Shown piece after piece: positions 33,350-45,130 of a stretch of DNA of 64,000 nt. How positions within the stretch are numbered: the stretch's first letter is position 1; each line of letters starts with the position of its first letter. This DNA comes from Planococcus citri (Eukaryota; Arthropoda; Insecta; Hemiptera; Pseudococcidae), in NCBI RefSeq assembly GCF_950023065.1, contig NC_088679.1:70990001-71054000 (forward strand), written 5' to 3'. The position numbers were made by a program, and so were the translations under genes. The notes under the pieces were generated by a model that saw nothing but the letters and a program-made list of their open reading frames with translations, did no database searches and was not told where the DNA came from.

Positions 33350-34420
33350 GCCCACACATTGTAGGTAGTCCGCCTACTGACGCGATATTCTCGTAGCGAA
33401 CGGAAATTAATAAATCGTTCGTTACGAAAATTACGACCCGTTCGCGTATTTTAAAAGCAGAAAAGGTTTATTTACGTATACCGGTATACGAAGTAGAAAA
33501 TTTAGCTATTTTCTCAAGGTAAGAGAAGCAACTTTTACGGTTGTTATCGTTTAAATTGACGTTTTTGATAAACTTTTTTGTCGATAAGATGACATCGTAG
33601 ACGAGGACAACGTTCGTGGGCGAGATCGGATGCCAAAAAAATCTCGTATTCATCGTTGACACAATTTCTTCAAGTATCAGATTTACTATGACGGCTGCGA
33701 ACTGTCATCAACAGATTTGTCGAATGAAATACGAAGCGACGAAGGGTTCACCGTTCACGTGTGTGGTTTTTCACGTTGTTGTCGCGATACTACGAGTACA
33801 CCATATTCGAGTATATACGACACTAGTAGGTATACGATGCGGTGTACGCCTCGGATATATTATTAACGCTCCAGCGGCTCGTACAGACTTTAATTTTGAT
33901 CTGATAATGGCTTCAGGGTAGTCAAAATCGCGTACTGTGCTACGTGTGTTGTGTATGATCTCGAAAAGTTTCGCAGTACTGTGGTTACATTTTGCGGTGT
34001 TAGTGGTAACGACAAAGACCTCGGTTTTTTTTTCATCCCTGTTTCGCGGTTTTTTTTTTCATTCGAGAGTTTTTACTTTTAGCGTCGTCGTCGACGTCCT
34101 TGTCGAGCGTCGAGTTGAAAGATTACGCCAACGAGTGCCAAGAATTGTTTACTCGCCGGATTTATGCGAGTATGACGAATAGGTTTGCGATAGTGTTGGT
34201 GTGTTTGTTGAAAAGATCAATAACCGGGTGAAAAAGCGATTTAATAGAAATGCGTGAATTTTTTTTTTTTTCGATGCTGGAGAAGTGTTCGAAAGGTGAA
34301 TTGCGAATGTATTGTAAGGAATGGTTTATTCGAGATGGGAGTATTTATTGCTTAAATTTTGCGTAAAATTGAAAATATTTGGATAAATAGGATGTTTGGA
34401 GAGTGGATGTACTCCTGAAA
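33350..34420. other. CG-dinucleotide-bearing complex island 6
   Basis: Complex CGA/TCG-rich sequence. Two plus-strand frames (33,616-33,921, 101 codons; 33,937-34,182, 81 codons) are compositionally balanced but resemble no family known to me. Short CGTCGTCGTCGACGTC near 34,083. Confidence 0.4.
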
Positions 34421-35899
34421 AAATTCCGGTATGATTGAGTGTTGTGTGTGAGATAACTTTCACAATTCATCGACTTCGATCGAGCTGAAATTCAGCTCAT
34501 GGGAAGAGTATCCCATTCACGACTCGCGTAGCAACCTTTAAACTGGCACTCGCCGATCTAAATACCACTACGAGTGAGCTAGATCGAAAGAGGTTGTTCT
34601 AAAACCTCCGTAACCAAAATTTCAAGTGCTTCAGTTCATTTTTAGATTTTTGGCGAATTTTTCAAAGTTTGAAAAATTCGAAAATGCTGTTTTAAATACA
34701 TTTTAAAGGTTTTTCAGTACCTAAAGAATAATTACTTCTATTAAAATCCAACACATCACCAACTACATATTGGTTTTATTGGACCATTCTGGTGCCTCTG
34801 GCAGTTTTTTAGCTTTCTGAAAAAATTTTAGAACACTCCGAAAAGCTCAAAAATGAACTTAAGGACCCATTACTTTGATCAGTCCTTATGTGTACCCTTT
34901 CGACCATTTTAGGTGCTTATCACAAAATGCCATTTGAAATCTGAATTTTCAACAAATTTTTATAAATTCCAGAAAAAGTGAAAAAAATTAAAATCTTCGT
35001 CACAGTTTGGAATTGAAAATTCTGTGATTTTGTTTGTGAATCGCTGAAATTAGTTTTATTTTACAGGTAATCGATGAAAGGGCCACATTAAGTTAACCTT
35101 CTGTGAAGATTTCATTAAAAAAAATCTGGAATTTACAAGTTGGTGAAAAATTTATTTTTGAAATGGCCTTCCTAGAACTTGACTGTAACCTCCTGAAATG
35201 GTCAAGAGGCTACTCAATAAGCACTGACCAAAGTTTTAGGTCGAAAAGTTCATTTTAAGTTCTTCCAGAGCAATTTGAAATTTCTAAAATGGGTAATTTG
35301 AAAACTGGTCGAAGGCTCCAAAAAAGTTGAATTGAGATTTTTTCGAGAGACGATTGTGTAGATCCACCAGACGATTTCTTTTTCTAAAAAACCGCTACCT
35401 ACTTATCTTTTTTGAAGATTTGATTTTTTTTTTTACTTTTTTTGGAATTTACAGATCGGTACAAAATTCATTTTTGACCTTGGTAAGGATAATTATGTTT
35501 TTTACTCAAGTCAAACTCAACGTTCAGAATTCTAAATTTGAAAAAAGCCCGACAAAATATCAAAAAGTGATTTTTGAAAGTTCAGGTATAATTTTAGTAA
35601 TTCAATGATCCTCTCTCCCCCTCCCCACAACTCTGATACAAAGTTGGAAAATCAACAAGATTTTTTTCCCAAAGAAAACTAACAACTAGGTTTTCGAAAG
35701 TTGACGTCTCTCAAAGTTGATCGACTTTCTTCCAAGTTTTTAAAAGTCTGACAAAATGTTAAAAAGTCAACTCAATTTTTTTCCAAGTCTTCAATAATTG
35801 TGATTTTTTTTTACAAAATTTGACATGATTTCAGAAATTTAAATGAGTTTTTCCTTCAAGTTTTAAAAAATCAAGTTACGCGGATCAGCATTAGGTATT
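34421..35899. other. AT-rich non-coding stretch with a dispersed 'CTGGWGCCTC' repeat
   Basis: GAGCTGAAATTCAGCTC near 34,483-34,499 is a palindrome around one base. TTCTGGTGCCTCTGGCAG near 34,787 belongs to a dispersed family seen again near 42,337 and 53,160-53,310 (TTCTGGAGCCTCCAG). No coding region. Confidence 0.35.
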
Positions 35900-37150
35900 A
35901 GGAAAATTTGGATCATTAAAATCATTGAAAATCACCGTAAAACGATGAAATTGCATAAAATTACATAAAATCTTGACTAAACATGTCAAATTGGCTTAAG
36001 AATGTTTAAAAGTATGTATTAAAATCTTCCAAAATGACTAAAAAAGTGTTAATTCTGCAAAATTTAGCAAAATTCATTGAAGATTGCACGAAAGGTCATT
36101 AAAATGTATCGAAAATGGCGTTAACACACTTTTGAAAGCGTTAAAATCATTTCAAATCACCTAAAGCTGATTGCACTTTTTGGCAAAATTTAGATGAAAT
36201 TACATAAAACGTCGTTAAAATTGTCAAAATAGCACAAAAACGTTTTAAAAAACATCAAAATTATTCAAAATGATCAAAAGCTAATGAAATTTCAGGAAAA
36301 TTTAGCAAAATTTAGCGAACACTGTGTGAAATTTCAAAAAATGACATAAAAATAGGTAGGTACCTAGTTGAAAAGCATAAAATTTATTGAAAATACCAAA
36401 AAATGGATAAACTAAGTGAACTGCTCGAAACATCTTTAAAATATCGTAAAAATAACATTTAAACACTTAAAAATCATTAAAATCACTGAAAATTGCCAAA
36501 AAAAAAAAAAATGATAAAATTTCAGCAAAAGTCTAAATTGATCAGAAGCAAAATCATTGTAAAAGGTATCTTCAAAATGATGACAAACACGTTTAAAAAA
36601 CATCAAAATTTTTTAAAATTATCAAAAACTGACTCTGTATTTATTAATAATTATTTCATGCAGAATTACTAAATTTGACCCGAGTTCCAAAAATTGTTGA
36701 TAATTATTGGTGATGATTTCAAGATTTTTTTTTTGCTTTATGGTTTATGTCCATTTTCAACTTGATTTCACGGTACTTTGTGCAAATTTCACTCAATTTC
36801 GATAAATTTTAATGAAATTTGATTAGTTTTTGATCATTTTGAATGATGATTTCCATTAGTTTTGAAGTGTTTTGTTACGATTTTCGACACGTTTCGATGT
36901 TTTTTGAAGGCTCCTGTAAACTTCACCGAACTTTGCTAAAACTTCATCAGTTTTTGGTAATTTTCATTGATTTTAATGCTCTTTATTGTATTCTAAGTTA
37001 GATATAGGTATTTCTTACTCTTTTTATGACGTTTCGTGCAATTTTTTAAAAATTTTTCCAAATTTTCCTAAAATTTTGTCATTTTTTGGAAACTTTAAAT
37101 TATTTTAATGCTCTTTATTTTCACTCAAAAATAAGCAATGAAAGTTCGGT
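35900..37150. repeat. Inverted pair of degenerate short-period arrays
   Basis: From 35,900 to about 36,650 the plus strand repeats words such as TTAAAATCATTGAAAATCA, AAATTTAGCAAAATTTAG and CATAAAATTACATAAA. From about 36,720 to 37,140 the complementary words appear in reverse order (TTTTTGATCATTTTGAATGA, CATTGATTTTAATGCTCTTT). The two halves are therefore opposite-strand versions of one array around a centre near 36,690. Extreme A/T skew flips at the same point. Confidence 0.55.
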
Positions 37151-37340
37151 TGAAAATTTTTGAACATTTTTTTGAAATATTTTTATTGAAGGAATTTATG
37201 AACTTTTTTTTTAAATTTTGCTTTTGTTTTAGTTTGTTAATAAATTTCAAAAAACTGTCAATGAGAACAATAATGTGATACTTGACAACGTTAATTTAAG
37301 AAAGTTACCTACGTAATGATGCGTTAATTTTCTCAGATTA

Positions 37341-37440
37341 TTGAAGGCGTCGAAAGAATTGCCTATTCGGTTCGCCGTAAATACGAGTATGAGCAGATGA
37401 CGTTAATAAAATTGCATACTTGATTCGCCGTAAATACATA
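37341..37440 (+). repeat. Dispersed doublet repeat, copy 2 (GCCGTAAATACGA family)
   Basis: Same order as the copy at 1,594-1,690: GTCGAAAGAATTGCC, TTCGCCGTAAATACGAGT, GTTAATAAAATTGC and a second TTCGCCGTAAATAC, with half-units 53 bp apart. The direct orientation and nearly 36 kb separation make it a dispersed rather than a local repeat. In both places a long plus-strand G run follows 120-140 bp downstream. Confidence 0.7.
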
Positions 37441-38170
37441 CGACTCGATGAATTGTTCATTTACTATTTTTATCAACTTGAACCAAAAATGGAGTGATGT
37501 TGAATCCTTCGATGTCGTTGTTACTATCATTATTTCCGTACTAATCCTTCAAGGGAGTGGGGGGGGGGGTCCTCATTATTTTCACGTACCTATTCGAGTT
37601 TTTTGTGTAAAACTACCGAAAAAGAGTCATATGTATATTGAGACTGGTTGGCTTCTTAGAGTAAAAGTATTCACGGGACTCTGAATATAATACAATAATG
37701 GAAAAGCTCAAAAGTAGCTTCCTCTGTGAAAGCTCAACTTTTTAAATTAATTGCAAAAGCTGAAAGCTACCATTTGGAAGTTTAAAAAAAATACAGCTGA
37801 GAAACATCTCCGTTTATTTTTTTGACCTACCGGTACCAATTTCCTGAATGGGATATCAACGCCTTTGGGGGTACGAGAGTCCCGAATTCGGCTCAAAATT
37901 CATAGAAAACTTAAAAAATTAAGTGTTGTATCGACTTTTGCAAATTCGAAGGGGCTGAGTTGAAAAATTTACTAATTTTTTCCATTCAGCTCCTCTAAAT
38001 CCCTTCTCTCAGCAATCTCCGCCCAAACATGGCCATATTCTCAGGAAAAATTTTTTTGTAAGGTTTTTTAGAGTTCTGAGTTTGAATATTCGCTTACTTT
38101 TTGGAACAGTCTCCTCAGTGACCCCTCCCCCTCCACCATGATTTCAAGAAAAAACCCAAAAATGGCGCAA
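37441..38170. other. AT-rich stretch with one unit of the 2.5-3.7 kb repeat family
   Basis: A 10-G run lies near 37,559-37,568. The block 38,050-38,170 (TTTTTTAGAGTTCTGAGTTT, CGCTTACTTTTTGGAACAG) is a diverged unit of the 140-bp array of 2,480-3,740. No gene is recognised. Confidence 0.4.
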
Positions 38171-39540
38171 TATGTCGACTTTTGGTAATTTAAGTATGCT
38201 AAAATACCTTCAAAAATTTCGTATTTCGTATTTCATTTCGATTTGCATTTCTTCGCATCTCAACCAAAGTAAATCTACGAAAACCCCACAACTGTAAGGT
38301 CAAGCACAATATAAAACGTATAATGATGATTATCGATCGTACTATATACGCAAAAATACTACAAGCATATTCGGTATTCACCGTGAAAATATCCTCGAAC
38401 TCGGAAAAGGGTTAGTACGTACGTATTCGTATAATCGCGCTTATCAATTATTACGCGCCGCGAATATATCCGGGCACCGGGCCAATTGGGCGACGCGTAA
38501 AATAAAAATACCAGGCCAATCAATAGCGCAAATGTACTCGTAGTATTGCGGTTTATTTCATAAATGTGACCGAGAACCGAGATGGCAGCAAGCAAAGAGA
38601 GAGACGAGAGCTTGAGCAAAAACTAGAAGTAAGAATTGTAGGTACCCTATATATTTGCAAAGCTTTACTCGTCATCATCATCGTAGTCGTCGTCGTCGTC
38701 GTCAAATTACTTATTCATCGTGGTTGTCGCGAGATGCGTAATATCAGTAATCTCATTATAATTAAAGCTCTTTCTAAGTATTCATTAAAAAAGCATGAAC
38801 GTTAAAAGCTCTGTGTATAAGGTTTTGGTTGCTGCGTGTTTAGCAGCACGACGATGACGATGAAGAGAATGGTAGGTAGGTATGCTCGTGTATCTCTAAA
38901 TGATGCTATAGTATAGTATACGACGACGACGACGTGAGCTTTATTTAGTTTTCGAAGCGTTTTTGCGCCTTGGGCGGCGTGTCGACTCTCGCAGGAATTT
39001 TTTTTTATTCATTTACTCGCTATGTATCGATATGTCGTTAAAAGCCTCATTTTTTTTTTACATAATTAGAGAATTTTTAGCTCGGACGAGGTTTTTATGC
39101 TGGCGAATAAACGCAGAAGCGTATCTGTGCGGTAATTCGGTCGAAAGCAGCGTAGAAATTTAATTAAATATACGAGTAATTCGACGTAGGAATTTTTCTT
39201 CTCAAAAGGCAAAAATCGAGGTGAAATATTACAAAAGCATTTTCATCTCGGTTTGTACGAACTGAAGTCATAAGGTACTAAATATTACGAAAGGAAAACG
39301 ACTGCCGGCTTCGAGGCTGTACGAGTTCAGCGTTCGCATTCATTCGTGTACCTATTCCTATGTACTATACTTACTGTGCATGCCTTGCTACGATATTACA
39401 AAGTATCGAATTCATCGACGTAATTTCTTCATCGTCTTTGTCGAAAAAGGAAGTCGGCTTTTCGAATAGTTGAGCAGGAAAAATACCGAAGAGGGAAGCG
39501 TCGCGGATGCGGCTTGTTGGGGCGAATTTTCTTCGTGGTT
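38171..39540. other. CG-dinucleotide-bearing complex island 7
   Basis: Complex sequence with CGCGCCGCGAATATATCCGG near 38,453, (GTC)n microsatellite near 38,683-38,702 and (ACG)n near 38,920-38,933. The 79-codon frame at 38,566-38,805 contains a poly-valine run from the microsatellite and is not a gene. Confidence 0.4.
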
Positions 39541-39722
39541 TTATTTTTGGTTTGGATGCTTGATATTTTATTCATTTTTTTCTATTTGAACCGCAAATGA
39601 ATTCAGAAAATTTTGCAAATGATCTTTCAAGGTGAAACCTTGAGTTTTTTTTGTGATTTTTAGTACAAAAGTTGAAAGCTGGAATTGAAAAATTGAAAAA
39701 ATAACTGTGAGGAATGATCTTT

Positions 39723-40027
39723 CAGGGTGTTTAACGGTCATGAAAGTCATGAATAAGTCATAAATTTTGCTCGAAACACACTTGAAAACTTTTTTAAAAG
39801 CCCATAAAATTGGAAAAATAAATGGAAAAAAAATAAAAATTTGTTGAAAAAATCAGAAAAATGAAATACCTAACTGAAATACTTAGTTTTTGATCCTGTA
39901 AAAAATGGCAAACCCTGTTCGACAAGTAAAATATAGGCTATTATTACTTATATACTGGGTAAAAATATGAAAAATAGGCCATGAAAAAGTCATGATTTTT
40001 TGTCTGGGAGTTTCGTTAGACACCCTG
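39723..40027. mobile_element. 305-bp MITE, CAGGGTGTYTAACG ends
   Basis: CAGGGTGTTTAACG starts the element at 39,723 and CAGGGTGTCTAACG is read inward from its right end at 40,027. Subterminal GTCATGA/AAGTCATGA words occur near both ends. Flanks are T-rich (TTT on both sides), so the target duplication cannot be measured. The right end (TGTCTGGGA, ATGATTTTTTGTC) closely resembles the right end of the insertion at 54,034-55,102. Confidence 0.7.
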
Positions 40028-41180
40028 TTTTTATACTCTTCATCGAACGATTTTTCAAAATGGGATTTCGGCATCTTTGAGTGTCCAAGTGTCCCTAATT
40101 TTGATGATGGTTCAAAAAAAATTGAAAATTATGTGTCATTGATTGTTCGAAAATAATTGGAGGTTCTGAGTTAGCATATATTCCCTACCTATTTTTTTGA
40201 AGCATTGTTTGTTGAGTTTTCGAAGGACCTGAGTTCGATTATCTGCTTATTTTTCTGGACAGTAGTGTCTAATGTCCCTTCCAAGCCTCTTAGCATCTCT
40301 AATTTTGGAAAAGAGGTCGAAAGATTATGACATTATGATGTGACAAGTCAATTTTCGCTAATTTGAGATCGCCATTTTGAAAATAAATTAATTCAACCCC
40401 TCATAATAGTCTCATCTTCTTCCCAGTTTTTAACTTTCTCCGATAAAGTGGGCTAACGAGGACTGCGGGATTTAATTTGAGTTTATTATTTTTATTTTAG
40501 CTCAAAATTAACATTCAAAATAATTTATTTTAATTTTCCAACATTTTTTAAAATTTTGGTATTTTTTGCTAGGGTATTAAAAGTCTTGCTTTTTTCCATT
40601 TTTGTGACAGAAAGGCCCAGTTTTCTTGAAAATTTAGGAAAAAAAGTCTTGCATTGTCCAATTTTTTCCAAACACATTTTTCAATTTTCCATTTAATATA
40701 TTCGCACGTTTTCTTTCAAAATTTTGAATTTTTTTTCACCTTTTATCGTTGTTTTTCTGAAAATGAAAACATTTTGATTTAAACAAATTTCAGCCATTTT
40801 CCTTTTATTTCTGATTGAAACATTTTTCAAAAATTTACTGACTAAATAATTATGTTGCTCTTATATTGTGAAATTGCAAAAAACTTGCTCTTTCTCATTT
40901 TTTAAATATATATATCAAACTTTGAAATTTTCCTATTCTTTTTTTTGGAACATTTTTTGTAAAAAAAATAAGTTTTATTATTTTTTTTTTTTGAAAAAAA
41001 AAATGATTTGAATCAGTTTTGACCCTCCCCCCTTCCTCCTTCCTCCCGCTCCTACCATTCCTTTGTGCTGAATGTTCTGCTTTTCTCGTTTTTTAATCAA
41101 AACTTTGACCCTTCCCTCTCTGCTCACCCCTTTGAAACATTTGAAAATAATTTCCAAACATAAACTCTGTTTTTTTTTCA
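40028..41180. other. AT-rich stretch, diverged repeats
   Basis: A unit of the 140-bp family lies near 40,200-40,330 (TGTTTGTTGAGTTTTCGAAG). From about 40,520 the sequence is T-rich and repetitive, leading into the 310-bp duplication. The 71-codon minus-strand frame at 40,978-41,193 is purine-repeat read-through. Confidence 0.4.
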
Positions 41181-41186
41181 AAAAAA

Positions 41187-41795
41187 TTGCCAAAAAAAAC
41201 TGTTTTTTCTCATTATTTTGATTTCCTCATTTTTTTTAGAATTTTTCATTTTCGAAAATGGTTTTTAATTCTTTTTAAAAATGAAAATTGTTTGATTTGG
41301 TCATTAATTATATTATCAGTTTTTTCCCTTTTTCGAAAAATCCGGACAATATTTCCGTTGAAAGACCTGTTTTTTTCATTTTTCAATCAAACCTTGTTTC
41401 TGATCAATTTTGACCCTTCCCTCTCTAACTTATTCTTTGATTTGATACATTTTAAAAAATTTCCGGATAAAAGCTCTGTTTTTTTTCTAAAATTGCCAAA
41501 AAAAAAAAAAACTGTTTTTCTCATTATTTTGATTTCCTCTTTTTTTGGAATTTTTCATTTTCAAACATGGTTTTTAATTCTTTTTAAAAATGAAAATTGT
41601 TTGATTTGGTCATTAATTGTCACCTTTTTCCCTTTTCGAAAAATCCAGAAAAAATATTTCCGTTGAAAGACCTGTTTTTTTCATTTTTGAATCAAACTTT
41701 GTTTCTGATCAATTTTGACCCTTCCCTCCCTACCTTATTCTTCGATTTGATATATTTGAAAAAATTTCCCGATAGAAATTCTGGTTTCAAGTGAA
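41187..41795 (+). repeat. Recent tandem duplication, period about 310 bp
   Basis: The block starting AAAACTGTTTTTTCTCATTA near 41,198 recurs near 41,508 with very high identity over almost its whole length (shared TTTTTAATTCTTTTTAAAAA, GTTGAAAGACCTG and TTTCTGATCAATTTTGACCC). The frames of 159 and 65 codons here only reflect the repeat; their peptides repeat FSFFNQTLFLINFDPSL. More diverged copies precede it. Confidence 0.85.
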
Positions 41796-42640
41796 ATTGC
41801 AGAAAACATCTTCAATTCCTAATTTCTCAATGAACCTTGAGATTTTACAATCACCTCAAGTTTTTTTTGAAAATGAAAGGATTTTATTTGACCTGTCTTC
41901 TTGTTTTGAAATATTTGGAACGTTTTCCTCCCAAGAGTTCTATTTTTTCTAAAATATTCTATGTACTATTCGTTTTCTGTTTTCGATTTTTTTTTGTGTT
42001 TTGTATTTTACGATTTTGTTGAAAATAGTAAAATGTTGATTTGTAAAAGTGTTATTTCGAATAAATTTTAACCCCCCATCCTAAATTCTAAAAAAAAATG
42101 TGATCTTTGTCTCTTTCACTCAAATTCTCTGAGGCCATGTTGTCTCAGTTTTTCGTATTTGAATTCACCCTCAACAACCAAGATTTCAGGTAGGTATTTG
42201 AGTTTATTTCTCAAGATTTGAAAAATTTTGAAAAATCAAAGCTCTCATCAAAATAAAATTAAACAAAAAAAATTAGCACAATTGAATTTTGACCCATCTG
42301 AAATAGATTCGACGCAATTTCAAGCCATTTTGAACAGTTCTGGAGCCTCCAGGTAAGCAAAATTCCAGAAATAATTACAATTATTGATACCTACAAAATT
42401 TTGCCCAGTTGTACAAAACGTCAGCTTTCTTAGTTAAATGGGCGAAATTTCGTGTACGTACGTTGTATCGTAATTTCCATAACTTTCCTGAAAGCTCCAG
42501 ATCTGCTCAAAAAAGCTCTAAAATGCTTCTAATCTATCATTAGAAGAAGAAGGGGTAAAAACGAGAAATATTCCTAATTTCATTTCTACTCGTTGCTCAA
42601 TTTGAGATAAAATTTTGATTTCAATTTTATTTTCAAAAAT
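41796..42640. other. AT-rich non-coding stretch
   Basis: Carries a copy of the dispersed TTCTGGAGCCTCCAG family near 42,337. No coding region or transposon end was recognised. Confidence 0.35.
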
Positions 42641-45130
42641 TCTAAAAAGCTAGAAAAATGAACTTTGGCATCCTTGAAATTTGACAACGAGGTATTTTCG
42701 CGTTTTATTTCGATTTTTCTCAGATCGAATACTCATTTTCGTTAGCGGTTTAATTTCTCGAAAGAAATTCATCCAAAAAAAAGCAAAGAAATAATACGAA
42801 AAAGAAATCAAGCCGACAACGACGACGTCGACGAACGCGGAGAAACATTAAACAGAAGTTTTCCTCAGTCTTTTGAACGATGACGCTGCGGGGCAAAATG
42901 AATGAAAATGGAAAAGGCAAAGGGATGTAAAAGCCGTCCTACAGTATTAATAATACCGTAATAATGCAATTTCGTGTTTTTCGCCACCCATTATACGACG
43001 ATCAATAAGAATAAGGTTTATTGGGGAATCGAGTGTATAAAATTGGCGGCTCGAGGCGAAAATGATTAAAATTTATTAACCTCGTGAGAAGCAACGTCGG
43101 TCGTGCTAAAGGTGTCTCGTTTTTTCCCCCTACTTTCTACTCTCCATCAGTCTGGTAAATAGTGGGGGGGGGGGGGTAAAAAGGAAAACAGGACCAGCAG
43201 AGAGTAAAACGTCAGTAATATTTCTAAATTTGCGTGTAAAAAATAAAAGGTGTTTTTCGTCGTATACACGTTGAACGATCGAGTCAATTTGTAATTTTAT
43301 ACCACGGTATTTGGGCTCTTGGTGGCTGGCTTGCCTGATCTGAAAATTGAGGACGAGTCGAAGAGGCTGGGATTATATGTAGAGTAAATGTGTCGCGAAC
43401 CAGGACATGGCCCGGTGATCTCCCCTTTCGCTGAGTAATCCGATTACGATGCAGTGGACGAATTAAGGAAGCTACAGTTGTATCTAGACCATTTCGACGA
43501 TATCCCAATGGAATTAAACCGAGTTCAAAGACGCCTTCTTGTACGTTTAACGTTCGCGTTGAATTGATTATACCTACCTATAGCCATCGTACCGTGGTAT
43601 TGTACGTTGTAGTATTCCCCAAAAGAAGATTTTTTTCCACCCTCGAATACCATAAAAGATGGCAACATTATTCGAACCCAGTACAGTGCATTTGCACCGC
43701 ATCGACATCATTGTTAATACGAAGTCGAGCTTATCAACTATACAAGAGGGCATAATATAATACACCACAGGGGTAAGATCGGCGGGCCAAAAGCTGCACT
43801 CGTCGTCGTGACGGAATTCCTCGCTTGGAAAAGTCGACTCTCCATATAAATGAACAGATTTACGATGACAGCGAGTTAAATAAATTAGCTCGCGATCATT
43901 CCGCGTAAAATTACTACTCTAATATTTGACCCGAATTCGCGGTCGTGACTGCCAACCAAAATGTCGCCCAGGCTGCCTCCCTTCCTCCACCCATCCCTCG
44001 TCATCCACTCTACAATACATATTATGATTCGAGTTTAACGAACTGAGTAAAAACGATATGATGCGTCGTCGAATTACTACTCCCCCTTTCTTCATCTCAT
44101 CGTTTCACATTTCGCTTCGTCTTTTCCTGTGTGTGTCGAAATTTGCTCACAGCATAGAAAAAGGATAAACACGGAAATATGCTTTGAAAATATATCGTAG
44201 GTCGTAAATATTCCAAAAACAGCAGAACTGAAAAATAAGGTCGAGCGTGATATTATTTCTAGTCTGTAGTTTAACGTATAGGGGGTTTTTTGCTACTGCC
44301 CTATAACGTATTCGTATACGCGGCCAAGTCTCGTGGTTCCTTTTTTTTCTTTTTTTTTTTTTTAACCAAAAAATAAGAAGAAATTTATCGTAAAGTCGGG
44401 TTATTCTTATCGTTATTTTTCTTTCAGAATTTTTATTTACGAATATAGATTTTTTTTCGCTTAAAAAGACGAGTTCATCTAAGTTTTGATAATTTTACGT
44501 TGTTATACGATCAAAAATACGACGAGATTTTTGTGCAAAAAAAAAAGTCAACCTCCCACCCATTACGAAAAATTCTCCAAACCGTGTAATTCGGTCGTAA
44601 GTTTTTTTTTCTTTTTTAGGATGTGAAAATGGCAACTTTTATTATGTTTTTTGGGGTATTTTATGTTTTGAAGTTGGCTTCGTCGTCGTGTTCTTTCTTT
44701 CCACAGTCTATATATAGTCTGGACTGGAACGTCATTTATCTGCGGGAGCTTCTTCCTTGTACTACATCGTTGTGTTAGCAAAATTGAGAAACACGTCGAA
44801 CAACAATTGCTTTAGCGATATTATCACACTTCAAAGGATCTTTTGACCGGCAAAAGACCCCAACTTTTTTTATACCCTATCACTCTGGAGATTAAGTAAA
44901 TGTTACGTTGGTTGCATCGTAGTACGAATTTCATCTCTATGGTCTGGTCGTCTCATCGCACCTAGAAGTACAAAACTGATGCGAGTCGGATATGATTCGA
45001 TTTTGCCAATATTACGTGATGGTCCAATAAGGTGGGCGTTTTTTTTTCACCCTAAGAGAGATGAAAACATGTTAACGGATTGGGTCGTTTGGTGGTGTTG
45101 GCAGTGTTGAAAGCGTGGAAATTGTTTAGA
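42641..45130. other. CG-dinucleotide-bearing complex island 8
   Basis: Complex sequence with GACAACGACGACGTCGACG near 42,816 and a long G run near 43,164-43,176. The segment 43,439-43,564 gives SDYDAVDELRKLQLYLDHF followed by DDIPMELNRVQRRLL in one frame, with a GTACGT donor-like word right after. It is the most exon-like segment of the islands, but stops lie just upstream in that frame and no family is identified. Confidence 0.4.

Noticed and set aside
43439..43564. ING-domain N-terminus (YLDHFDDIPMEL compared with the family's YL...LP.EL pattern)
   Set aside because: The match needs a four-residue gap in a conserved helix and nothing else of the domain is nearby; kept only as an unassigned exon-like segment.
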